Assembly: GCA_001899005.1 (NCBI GenBank)
Contig: MKUW01000010.1
Location: 1-64,000, forward strand
Direction of reading: 5' to 3'
Length of the DNA: 64,000 nucleotides
Source of the DNA: Chloroflexi bacterium 44-23
GTDB taxonomy: Bacteria > Chloroflexota > Anaerolineae > Anaerolineales > Anaerolineaceae
Both the position numbers and the translations under genes were made by a program. Shown in pieces: positions 1 through 7,602 of this stretch. The notes under the pieces were generated by a model. That model worked only from the letters and a program-made list of their open reading frames with translations. It was not told the origin of the DNA and made no database searches. Position 1 is the stretch's first letter, and every line of letters starts with the position of its first letter.

Positions 1-70
1 ACTTGTGAATTAGTTTATTTCGTTTCGTCACGCGAGGCGCGCCGAAAACGAACCACTAATCTAGGCATTA

Positions 71-107
71 CAAATCAGCCAATAACAAATCAGCCAATAA
101 CAAATCC
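71..107. repeat. 15-bp tandem repeat, about 2.5 copies
   Basis: The unit CAAATCAGCCAATAA occurs twice without a gap and is followed by a third partial copy (CAAATCC). It lies upstream of the rpsU promoter. The rest of the first 200 bases shows no gene. It could be a slippage product or a clustered protein-binding site; no function can be assigned. Confidence 0.85.
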
Positions 108-202
108 TCTAACACCTATCCTCTAATTATCGAAATTAAGGTATAATTACAGGTCGTGTGTCTTTTCAAAAAAGGCAGCATGGCATTAGGATGGTAGGTT
201 AT

Positions 203-211
203 TGGTATAAT
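203..211 (+). promoter_or_regulatory. extended -10 promoter of rpsU-infA
   Basis: TGGTATAAT is a perfect -10 hexamer with the TGn extension. The predicted transcription start is about 218, giving a short leader of roughly 35 nt that contains the very strong Shine-Dalgarno AGGAAGGAGGTG before rpsU. No good -35 is seen at 17 bp, as expected for an extended -10 promoter. A second perfect TATAAT lies at 142-147, so two starts are possible. Confidence 0.55.
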
Positions 212-251
212 TTGCCGGTTGATTCTAAATTGCAGGAAGGAGGTGAGTAAG

Positions 252-446
252 TTGGCTTTTGTAACAATCCGCCAAAGTGAATCGCAAGATTCATTGTTAA
301 AACGCTTCCGTAAAAAGGTAGTAAAAAGTGGTGTGCTGAGTACAGTGCGCCGCAAACGCTGGTTCGTTTCTAAGAGTGAACTGCGCCGCGTTGAGAAGAA
401 AAAAGCAACTCGCAGAATGAAACGACGGCAGGTAGGTAAAGAATAA
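252..446 (+). CDS. rpsU: 30S ribosomal protein S21
   Basis: This is a 64-residue, very basic protein of the bS21 family, which sits near the anti-Shine-Dalgarno end of 16S rRNA in the small subunit. The N-terminus after the start reads AFVTIRQSESQDSLLKRFRK, typical of S21, followed by a Lys/Arg-rich C-terminal helix. An ATT/ATG-like start 33 nt upstream is possible in frame, but the TTG at 252 is chosen because AGGAAGGAGGTG lies at the right distance before it and because S21 proteins begin close to that motif. infA follows 57 nt later, so the two probably form one translation operon. Confidence 0.93.
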   Translation: MAFVTIRQSESQDSLLKRFRKKVVKSGVLSTVRRKRWFVSKSELRRVEKKKATRRMKRRQVGKE

Positions 447-503
447 TACCTTCTTACGTTTTCTGAATGGTAAGAGTTGGTGAAGTAGCTTTTTGGAGGT
501 TTA

Positions 504-758
504 ATGGCGAAAGAAGAAGATAAGATTCAAGTTGATGGTACGATTATTGAAGCATTACCAGGTACACAGTTTCGCGTGCGATTAGATAATGATCATGAAG
601 TTTTGGCTTACTTGTCCGGCAAAATGCGCAAGTATTATATTCGCATCTTGTTAGGAGATCGAGTGCGCGTGGAAATGTCGCCTTATGACTTGAATCGAGG
701 TCGAATCGTCTACCGTGCCAAGAAAAAAGGTGCTTCTTCACCTGAAGAACAAGCATAA
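504..758 (+). CDS. infA: translation initiation factor IF-1
   Basis: The 84-residue protein is a single OB-fold (S1-like) domain that occupies the ribosomal A site during initiation. Diagnostic stretches are [17 protein letters not shown] near the N-terminus, the glycine-rich [17 protein letters not shown] centre and the [13 protein letters not shown] end of the fold. The C-terminal [12 protein letters not shown] tail makes it slightly longer than the usual 72 residues. The ATG has TTTGGAGG seven bases upstream. It sits downstream of rpsU and ends just before a strong intrinsic terminator. Confidence 0.97.
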   Translation: MAKEEDKIQVDGTIIEALPGTQFRVRLDNDHEVLAYLSGKMRKYYIRILLGDRVRVEMSPYDLNRGRIVYRAKKKGASSPEEQA

Positions 759-773
759 TGAATGAATAAACAT

Positions 774-813
774 AAGAGGCTGATCCAAATAAAGGTCAGC
801 CTCTTTCTTTTTA
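774..813 (+). terminator. intrinsic terminator after infA
   Basis: Arms AAGAGGCTGATCC (774-786) and GGTCAGCCTCTT (794-805) form a stem with one mismatch, closed by a short AT-rich loop and followed by TTCTTTTTT. It ends the rpsU-infA transcript and may also stop readthrough from the minus-strand gene on the right. Confidence 0.9.
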
Positions 814-884
814 ATTCTTCCAGCTTTTTAATGCAGGTTTAGCAATCAAACGATCGTGGGTTTAATTCTTTGCCCTCGATCCTA

Positions 885-1913
885 TTAATCTCCCTGCAGG
901 GTTTTGGGATACAAAATTCGATTATCAAATGTTTGTAAGGATTTCATATAATTGGCGCGTTCGAAAGCTGCCGGTTCGGCAACGGATTTGTGACTCATAC
1001 TGCCTTGCATTTGCCGAATAGATTGGTATTCGTACTCGTCCATCCACGTTTCCATTCCGGCAAGTATCTCCGTTATGCGCCCGGCCCCATTGGCAATCAA
1101 TTCTGAGGCTATTTCTACCACTTTTGCACCAGCCATCATCGCCTTAAGAACATCTTCTTCATTGTGTACACCACTGGTTAACGCCAGGTCGCATTGTATT
1201 TGATCGAATAAAATAGCTACCCAACGTGTGGGAAGAAGCATATCATGGGAGGTACTGAGTTCCAATTGTGCGTTAACCTCGAGGGTTCGGATATCAATCT
1301 CTGGCTGATAAAAGCGGTTGAAAAGCACGAGCCCATTTGCGCCAGCTTCTTCGAGACGTTTTGCAAAATTTGGAAGCGCCGAATAGTAAGGGCTTAATTT
1401 GACTGCCAAGGGTATGCTCACCCGGCTGCGTATGTCAGTTACCAACTCAACCTGAGCGCTTTCAAGTTCCACACTGGTAAAGCGTTTATCGGTTGGAATG
1501 TAATAAATATTCAATTCCAAAGCATCAGCTCCAGCCTGTTCAATTTTGCGGGCATATTCCACCCAACCACCACTGGAAATCCCATTTAAGCTGCCGATAA
1601 TCGGAATATCCAGCGAGGATTTCATGCTGGAAATTAGCTCGAGGTAGTTTTCTGGACCGATGTTGAATTTTTTCCAGGTTGGGAAGTAAGTGAGTGCTTC
1701 TGCGAAACTCTCACTACCACGAGTGAGATAGTAATCCAAAGATTTGCTTTCCTGGGTTATTTGCTCTTCAAATAATGAGTACATTACAATTGCAGCAACC
1801 CCAGCATCTTCCAGGGCTTTCGCCAATTCAACTTTTTTTGAAAGGGGGGAAGCAGAAGCAACCAGTGGGTTTTTCAAGTTTAATCCAAGATAATTTGTAC
1901 TTAAATCAGTCAT
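885..1913 (-). CDS. dihydroorotate dehydrogenase-like flavoprotein
   Basis: The 342-residue protein belongs to the DHOD (FMN-binding TIM barrel) family. The N-terminus (LSTNYLGLNLKNPLVASASP) is the typical opening strand. AVKLSPY, LVLFNRF and the C-terminal ALTSGVHNEEDVLKAMMAGA stretch correspond to the FMN-phosphate-binding strands. Its place immediately after nifJ on the same strand, with an 81-bp gap, suggests it is not the pyrimidine enzyme but the DHOD-like partner often found next to pyruvate:ferredoxin oxidoreductase. No pyrimidine gene is nearby. Its electron acceptor and substrate cannot be read from the sequence. Confidence 0.8.
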   Translation of the reverse strand: MTDLSTNYLGLNLKNPLVASASPLSKKVELAKALEDAGVAAIVMYSLFEEQITQESKSLDYYLTRGSESFAEALTYFPTWKKFNIGPENYLELISSMKSSLDIPIIGSLNGISSGGWVEYARKIEQAGADALELNIYYIPTDKRFTSVELESAQVELVTDIRSRVSIPLAVKLSPYYSALPNFAKRLEEAGANGLVLFNRFYQPEIDIRTLEVNAQLELSTSHDMLLPTRWVAILFDQIQCDLALTSGVHNEEDVLKAMMAGAKVVEIASELIANGAGRITEILAGMETWMDEYEYQSIRQMQGSMSHKSVAEPAAFERANYMKSLQTFDNRILYPKTLQGD

Positions 1914-1944
1914 GGTCTCTTACTCCTCATGTACAGTTTCTATC

Positions 1945-1980
1945 AGCCTGTGGAGATGAGATATTTCATCTCAACAGGCT
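1945..1980 (-). other. intercistronic stem-loop, nifJ / DHOD-like gap
   Basis: AGCCTGTGGAGATGA (1945-1959) and TCATCTCAACAGGCT (1966-1980) form a 15-bp stem with one mismatch and a 6-nt loop. On the minus strand no U-tract follows, so it is more likely an mRNA-stabilising or partial-termination element between nifJ and the DHOD-like gene than a strong terminator. Confidence 0.65.
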
Positions 1981-1994
1981 TGGTTGGACATCAG

Positions 1995-4900
1995 TTATTC
2001 TTCTTCTTTTTTATTGGCAGCAGTGTAATCAATGTCTGCCATTTGTTTGTAAAGATCCCAACGTTTGGTTACGTCGCCACGAGCTTTGTCCATCAGTTTT
2101 TCTGCACGCTGCTCGTCACTTTGTAAGAGCATTCGATAACGGGTTTCATTGTAGGCATAATCCTGAACTGGAATGCTTGGGTCTCGGCTGTCAATACTGA
2201 GAGGATTACGATTTAGTGCAATGGAATCCGGGTTGTAGCGGTAAAGCGGCCAGACACCTGAAAGAACAGCCAGTTTCTGCTGTTCCAAGCCTTTGCGCAT
2301 GTCGATTCCGTGAGCAATACAGTGACTGTAGGCGATAATCAAAGAAGGACCATCAAAAGCTTCTGCTTCCTTGAAGGCCTTCAAAGTCTGGGCGTCATTG
2401 GCGCCCATTGCGACCCTGGCTACATATACATACCCGTATGCCATGGCGATCATGCCCAAATCCTTTTTGGGTAGACCTTTCCCGTTGGCTGCAAATTTGG
2501 CAACCGCGGCTCGTGGTGTGGCTTTGGAAGCCTGACCACCGGTGTTGGAATAGACTTCTGTATCAAGTACCAATACATTAATATTGCGGCCGGAAGCCAG
2601 GACATGATCAAGCCCGCCATAACCGATATCATAAGCCCAACCATCGCCACCAACAATCCAGACTGTTTTCTTGACCAGAAAATCTGCCAGAGATAAAAGT
2701 TGCTGGCCATCGCGGCTGGTGTCATTGGCCAGACGCTGCTTCAGCTCTTTTACCCGCTCTCGCTGCAGGTTGATTCCAGTATCTGTAGTTTGATCAGCGG
2801 CAAGAATTTCTTCAACCAGGTCAGTACCGATGCTGTCAGCCATTTTTCGAACCAGTTCATTCGCGAATTCTGTTTGGCGTTCGACTGTCAGGCGCATCCC
2901 GAGGCCAAATTCAGCATTATCTTCAAATAGTGAGTTCGACCAGGCTGGGCCGCGTCCAACTGAGTCCACCGCCCATGGGGTCGTCGGCAGATTGGCGCCA
3001 TAGATGGAAGAACAACCAGTCGCATTGGCAACGATGGTGCGATCGCCAAATAATTGCGAAAGTAATTTCAAATATGGTGTTTCTCCACATCCGGCACAGG
3101 CACCGGAGAATTCAAACAATGGCCGCAACAACTGTGAGTTTTTGACGGTGTTGGTTTCAATGTCAGCCCGCTCAATATCTGGAATGGTTAAGAAGTAATC
3201 CCAATTCAGGTTTTCTGATTCGCGTATTGGTGGTTGTGGTGCCATGTTGATGGCTTTCAATCCAGCTTCAGATTTGTTCTTGGCCGGACATGCTTCTACA
3301 CAAAGTCCACAACCGGTGCAATCTTCGGGCGCAACTTGGATGGTGTATTTGGTGCCAGGTACACCCTTAAATTTAGCCTCAATCGCTTTAAATGTCTCGG
3401 GAGCGTTATCCAAATAACTCTCATCATAAACTTTCATGCGAATAACGGCATGTGGACAAACGAATACGCACTTACCGCATTGGATACAAATGTCTTCATC
3501 CCAAACTGGGATTTCGAGTGAGATGTTTCGCTTTTCATATTGGCTTGTGGCAGTGGGGAAGGTACCATCGTGCGGTAAGGCACTGACAGGAACCTCATCT
3601 CCTTCAAACGCCAATATGGGTCCGAGCACATTGCGTACAAATGCAGGAGCATTACCGGAAACGCTCTCTCGTCGCCTGATATCGCTATTGACCAGCTTGG
3701 GTACTTCTACCTGATGTAGGTTTGCCAGGGCAAGATCAACGGCTGCGAAGTTTTGCTCTATGACAGCCTCACCGCGTTTACCATAAGTCTTGCGAATAGA
3801 ATATTTAATTTGTTCGATAGCTTCATCTCTGGGCAACACACCGCTGATGGCGAAGAAACAGGTTTGCATGATGGTATTGACGCGACCACCCATGCCGGTT
3901 TTTTGAGCAACGTCGTAGGCGTCGATCACATAAAAGCGTAGATTCTTGGTAATGATTTCTTGCTGAATTTCTTCCGGCAGCTGTTCCCATATTTCGTCCT
4001 GACCATAAATGCTGTTTAGTAAGAAGACAGCGTTTTTCTCAGCATATTTCAGGACATTAAGTTTTTCAAGGAAATTAAATTGGTGGCAAGCAACGAAGTT
4101 GGCCTCACCGATACCGATTTGATAGGGTGCGCGTATGTCGCCAGGGCCGAATCGGAGATGTGAAATTGTCACAGACCCGGATTTCTTTGAATCGTAAACA
4201 AAATAACCCTGTGCGCCATTTTCAGTTTCTTCACCAATGATCTTAATCGAATTTTTATTGGCACCGACGGTACCATCTGCCCCCAGTCCAAAAAACACAC
4301 AACGAGTTGTGCGCGGACCCGCGATGGAAAAGGCAGGATCATACTCAAGGCTGGTGTGGGTTAGATCGTCATTGATGCCAATGGTAAAGTGGTTTTTGGG
4401 AGTCGATTTCTTGAGTTCATCAAAGATGCCCTTAACCATGGCCGGTGTGAATTCTTTGGACGAAAGACCATAACGGCCGCCAATCACAACCGGTAATCCT
4501 TTGAATGGGGCTATTCCCAGTGATATTCCTTCATATATAGCTGAAAGCACATCTTCCAGAAGAGGTTCGCCTGTAGCCCCAGGTTCTTTGGTTCTATCCA
4601 GAACCGCAATAGATTTGACTGAGGCAGGCAGGGCAACCATCAGATGTTTTACGGAAAAAGGCCGGAAAAGGTGAATGGTAATTACCCCAACTTTTTCGCC
4701 TTGTTGGTTCAAGTATTTGGCGGTTTCTTCTGCAGTTTCAGCCCCAGAACCCATTAAAATCATGACGCGGTCGGCATCCTGCGGTCCATAATAATCAAAG
4801 AGATTGTAGTGCCGGCCGGTAAGCTCACCAAATTTGTCCATCGCTTCCTGAACAATTTGGGGGCAATCATCATAATATTGGTTGACTGTCTCGCGAGCCT

Positions 4901-5582
4901 GGAAGAAGACATCCGGGTTTTGGGCTGTTCCACGCAGAACAGGCCGGTCAGGAGAAAGTGAGCGCGAGCGATGAGCAAATACGAGATTGTCATCAATCAT
5001 GGCAACCATATCGTCTTCACTCAATTCACTGATCTTGTTGATTTCATGAGACGTGCGGAAGCCATCAAAGAAATGAATGAAGGGAAGGCGGCTTTTCAAG
5101 CTGGCAGCCGTTGAGATTAATGCAAAGTCATGTGCTTCTTGCACAGAACGGGCGCCTAGAAAACCCCAGCCGGTAGAACGAGCTGCCATAATGTCTGAAT
5201 GATCGCCAAAGATGGATAAAGCGTGGGTGGCAATCGAGCGGGCAGATACGTGAAATACAGTTGGGGTAAGCTCACCGGCAATCTTGAACATATTCGGAAT
5301 CATCAAGAGCAAACCTTGTGAGGCGGTAAAAGTTGTCGTCAGAGAACCGGTTTGCAATGCGCCATGTACAGCCCCGGCTGCACCACCTTCCGATTGCATT
5401 TCCGCTACTAACGGAACTGTTCCCCAAATGTTCTTTAAATTCTGAGCAGACCAGGCATCTGCGAATTCACCCATACCCGATGAAGGTGTGATCGGATAGA
5501 TTGCAATCACTTCATTTACCCGGTATGCAACTCGGGCTACTGCCTCGTTAGCATCAATAGTAATCTTGTTTGACATATACAC
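1995..5582 (-). CDS. nifJ: pyruvate:ferredoxin (flavodoxin) oxidoreductase
   Basis: This cytoplasmic enzyme oxidatively decarboxylates pyruvate to acetyl-CoA and CO2, reducing ferredoxin or flavodoxin; it is central to anaerobic carbon metabolism. The 1195-residue single chain matches the usual length of fused homodimeric PFORs. In order it carries the pyrimidine-binding domain (IYPITPSSGMGEFAD near residue 30), domain II, the gamma domain, two 4Fe-4S ferredoxin motifs (CIQCGKCVFVCP and CTGCGLCVEACP) and the TPP domain, with GACAGCGETPY supplying ligands of the proximal cluster and GDGWAYDIGYGGLDH binding TPP-Mg. An ATG two codons in (5576) is an alternative start; the first is preferred because GGAGAG lies five bases before it. 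The DHOD-like gene follows in the same operon. Confidence 0.97.
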   Translation of the reverse strand: MYMSNKITIDANEAVARVAYRVNEVIAIYPITPSSGMGEFADAWSAQNLKNIWGTVPLVAEMQSEGGAAGAVHGALQTGSLTTTFTASQGLLLMIPNMFKIAGELTPTVFHVSARSIATHALSIFGDHSDIMAARSTGWGFLGARSVQEAHDFALISTAASLKSRLPFIHFFDGFRTSHEINKISELSEDDMVAMIDDNLVFAHRSRSLSPDRPVLRGTAQNPDVFFQARETVNQYYDDCPQIVQEAMDKFGELTGRHYNLFDYYGPQDADRVMILMGSGAETAEETAKYLNQQGEKVGVITIHLFRPFSVKHLMVALPASVKSIAVLDRTKEPGATGEPLLEDVLSAIYEGISLGIAPFKGLPVVIGGRYGLSSKEFTPAMVKGIFDELKKSTPKNHFTIGINDDLTHTSLEYDPAFSIAGPRTTRCVFFGLGADGTVGANKNSIKIIGEETENGAQGYFVYDSKKSGSVTISHLRFGPGDIRAPYQIGIGEANFVACHQFNFLEKLNVLKYAEKNAVFLLNSIYGQDEIWEQLPEEIQQEIITKNLRFYVIDAYDVAQKTGMGGRVNTIMQTCFFAISGVLPRDEAIEQIKYSIRKTYGKRGEAVIEQNFAAVDLALANLHQVEVPKLVNSDIRRRESVSGNAPAFVRNVLGPILAFEGDEVPVSALPHDGTFPTATSQYEKRNISLEIPVWDEDICIQCGKCVFVCPHAVIRMKVYDESYLDNAPETFKAIEAKFKGVPGTKYTIQVAPEDCTGCGLCVEACPAKNKSEAGLKAINMAPQPPIRESENLNWDYFLTIPDIERADIETNTVKNSQLLRPLFEFSGACAGCGETPYLKLLSQLFGDRTIVANATGCSSIYGANLPTTPWAVDSVGRGPAWSNSLFEDNAEFGLGMRLTVERQTEFANELVRKMADSIGTDLVEEILAADQTTDTGINLQRERVKELKQRLANDTSRDGQQLLSLADFLVKKTVWIVGGDGWAYDIGYGGLDHVLASGRNINVLVLDTEVYSNTGGQASKATPRAAVAKFAANGKGLPKKDLGMIAMAYGYVYVARVAMGANDAQTLKAFKEAEAFDGPSLIIAYSHCIAHGIDMRKGLEQQKLAVLSGVWPLYRYNPDSIALNRNPLSIDSRDPSIPVQDYAYNETRYRMLLQSDEQRAEKLMDKARGDVTKRWDLYKQMADIDYTAANKKEEE

Positions 5583-5908
5583 TCTCCATGTGGTTTTTTA
5601 ATCGGGAGACCCGAATTATATTACTTTTTTTATATCATTCACCAATAATCTTTGGTTGTCCGTCAACATTAAAGTCTAAAGTTAAGTTGATAAAAATTGT
5701 AGTAATAATGGTCATAATTGCAACTGTGCTGTGTCATGAATAATCCAAACACCAAGCTTGAATGGCTGGGTACCACCCAAGTTTTCCCCCGTTCCGCGCA
5801 TATCACTCCAGTATGTAATTATACCCCTAATAACATGAATTAACCTCAACATTTGAGAAAAAATGCACAAATGGAACTTTTATATGGTTTCAAATTCGTT
5901 AAATTGCC
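5583..5908. other. 326-bp intergenic region upstream of nifJ
   Basis: No coding sequence is supported. On the minus strand a TATAAT hexamer lies at 5620-5615, with a predicted start close to a small palindrome, TCGGGAGACCCGA (5602-5614), that would sit at the 5' end of the nifJ leader. A recognisable -35 was not found at the standard distance. A TTGACG at about 5668 on the minus strand is too far from any good -10. The rest is AT-rich without clear structure. Confidence 0.4.
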
Positions 5909-6439
5909 TTAGGCCTTTAAAAGAGGTAATGCCAGCATGAGTGCGGCAATAGTCTTGGCGTCTTTAAATTGTCCGGCATAGGTTTTTCTTAACGCTTCTT
6001 CGACAGGAATTTTCTGCAAGGATAAGAATTCATCTTCATCTTGCTTTAAGGAGGAGGGAAAGAGATGGGAAGCATAATAAACGAACATGTGCTCATTTGC
6101 ATATCCCGGGGCCAGATAAAAATCTCCAAGCAGGTGCATATTTTCGCTGTCGAAGCCCGTCTCTTCGCGCAGCTCTCTGCGTGCAGCAGTCGATGGTTCT
6201 TCACCGTCATCCAGCACACCGGCAGGCAGTTCCAATAAATCCTGATCAGCTCCCAGCCGATATTGTGAAACAAAAAGGATATTACCTTGCGGATCCACGG
6301 CCAAAATAGAAACAGAATCCGGGTGGTCGACCAGGTCGTAATTTTTCAATTTGGAATTTGGCAGCTGCAGCTGGACGCTTTGCACGTTAAAAGCACGAGT
6401 CTGAAATACAGTTTCTCTCGTTAAGATTTTAAAAGACAT
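5909..6439 (-). CDS. Nudix hydrolase, ADP-ribose pyrophosphatase-like
   Basis: The 176-residue protein has a perfect Nudix box from Gly74 to Phe96 (G-x5-E-x7-RELREETGF), which binds the divalent metals used to hydrolyse nucleoside diphosphate linkages. The strand and loop before it (LLELPAGVLDDGEE) and the APGYANEHMFVYYA segment after it are characteristic of the ADP-ribose pyrophosphatase (NudF) group. The exact substrate is inferred from these features. The start has AAGGAG eight bases upstream, directly next to the terminator-like hairpin that separates it from the LysM gene. Confidence 0.85.
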   Translation of the reverse strand: MSFKILTRETVFQTRAFNVQSVQLQLPNSKLKNYDLVDHPDSVSILAVDPQGNILFVSQYRLGADQDLLELPAGVLDDGEEPSTAARRELREETGFDSENMHLLGDFYLAPGYANEHMFVYYASHLFPSSLKQDEDEFLSLQKIPVEEALRKTYAGQFKDAKTIAALMLALPLLKA

Positions 6440-6455
6440 ATTCCATTCTCCTTAA

Positions 6456-6495
6456 AAGATTCAGCGGGAAGGGGTACCCCCTCCCGCTGAATCTT
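6456..6495 (-). terminator. hairpin between the LysM gene and the Nudix gene
   Basis: AAGATTCAGCGGGA (6456-6469) pairs perfectly with TCCCGCTGAATCTT (6482-6495) around a GC-rich centre that can extend the stem further. On the minus strand it is followed by only TTAAGGAG, so the U-tract is short and the structure abuts the Nudix Shine-Dalgarno. It probably ends most lysM transcripts or limits ribosome access to the next gene. Confidence 0.75.
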
Positions 6496-6517
6496 GTTAT
6501 TCATATTTCGAATGTTT

Positions 6518-7177
6518 TTAGGGGATTTGCAAGACCTGACCAGCACTTAAGGTGTAGGGTTCTTTTAGACTATTGGCTACAATGATGGCATCCGGATCGG
6601 CATCTCCATAGAGGCAGGCAATTTCATAGATTGTTTGCCCAGCCTGGACCGTATAAGTACCGGGGTGTTCGCGTAAGGATCGCTCAAATTCAGCCGGCCA
6701 TTTACTATCGGTTGGAATTTTAAGTGTTGTACCTGGAGCGACGTTTCCGCCAATATTGTTGATTGCCAATAAGTCACCAGGGTTTACATCAAATCTGCGT
6801 GCGATGCAATAGGGAAACTCGCCATCTTTAAGGGTGTAAGTTGTCGGTTTTCCGGGGGTGGCCGTTGGCACAATTACGATTGATTTAGCGGTCGGCTGAA
6901 CCACTTCATCTGTGGCTGCCGGTATGGTGGATACATCACCAGGGACTGGAGTTTTTTCGTCGAGGCCGGTGGTTGGTTTTTGCATGGCAGCAGTCTGTGT
7001 GGCGCTGACAATTTCAGTCATACGCGGGTTGGAACTCGGAGCGACGGGAAAGGGTATATCTGCGGTACTGGTCATTTCTGGGCCACCACCGCCTTTGGTC
7101 GCTGAGCGCGTGCAACCCACAGTCGTTAAACTTGTCAAAATCACAAGCAAGATCATTGCATAGAGTATCTTTTTCAT
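6518..7177 (-). CDS. LysM-domain lipoprotein
   Basis: The 219-residue protein starts with a signal sequence (MKKILYAMILLVILTSLTTV) followed by GC, a plausible lipobox, so it is probably an exported lipoprotein. After a Pro/Thr-rich linker of about 90 residues there are two LysM motifs, TYTLKDGEFPYCIARRFDVN to TTLKIP and TYTVQAGQTIYEIACLYGDA to QVLQIP, which bind N-acetylglucosamine polymers such as peptidoglycan. The ATG at 7177 is chosen over an in-frame upstream start because GAGAAGGAGAAC precedes it and the signal peptide then begins at residue 1. Each LysM repeat has one Cys, which might form a disulfide. Confidence 0.85.
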   Translation of the reverse strand: MKKILYAMILLVILTSLTTVGCTRSATKGGGGPEMTSTADIPFPVAPSSNPRMTEIVSATQTAAMQKPTTGLDEKTPVPGDVSTIPAATDEVVQPTAKSIVIVPTATPGKPTTYTLKDGEFPYCIARRFDVNPGDLLAINNIGGNVAPGTTLKIPTDSKWPAEFERSLREHPGTYTVQAGQTIYEIACLYGDADPDAIIVANSLKEPYTLSAGQVLQIP

Positions 7178-7602
7178 GAATGTTCTCCTTCTCTTTCCCC
7201 GTCCGTTTCTAACGGACATGTACACGTCGAATCAAAATTGCCGAACTATCAAAATAGTAGCATATCCATTAATTTGCGTCAAGCAAATCAAAGTTTGAAC
7301 ATTTGATCAACAAATAGGAATTTGCCACATGCTTTGTTTATGCATAATAATTTGAGCACTATTTCAGGATATTATCATTGTCACCGGCGATCAGGAGCAA
7401 AATCATCCAGCTACGGTGACTTTCATAGCTGTATTTGGCAAGGTAAAAGGGGTATATTTATAGATGGAGACAGGGAAAAACTAGAATAAAATCTGTTACT
7501 CATCGTTGTCTTCTCCTTTGGCGTAAGCCTCCGGCGGATATATCCTCACCACACCCACCGGAGGCTTTCATTTTCTTAAAGGAGTGAGTTGCTATACTGG
7601 GA
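7178..7602. other. 425-bp intergenic region
   Basis: No gene is supported. An inverted repeat GTCACCG (7380-7386) / CGGTGAC (7414-7420) could form a long-loop hairpin. A strong terminator-like hairpin with a plus-strand U-rich tail lies at 7525-7577. Together they would fit a short plus-strand non-coding transcript, but no promoter was recognised. Confidence 0.4.
7525..7577 (+). terminator. terminator-like hairpin with plus-strand U-rich tail
   Basis: AAGCCTCCGG (7525-7534) pairs perfectly with CCGGAGGCTT (7558-7567). The 23-nt loop holds a second small palindrome, GGATATATCC. The plus strand continues TCATTTTCTT. The neighbouring minus-strand kinase gene ends at 7603, and in that direction the hairpin lacks a U-tract, so it would act better on an unseen plus-strand transcript; it may nevertheless stop the kinase mRNA. 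Confidence 0.6.

Noticed and set aside
71..107. CRISPR array
   Set aside because: The units are contiguous without spacers, and no cas genes are in the window. No other regularly spaced repeat was seen.
1775..2200. 141-residue plus-strand frame across the nifJ / DHOD-like junction
   Set aside because: It is antisense to the ends of two certain genes and resembles no protein.
7380..7420. riboswitch before the plus-strand terminator-like hairpin
   Set aside because: The 7-bp inverted repeat alone does not match any riboswitch consensus that I know, and no gene follows on that strand.
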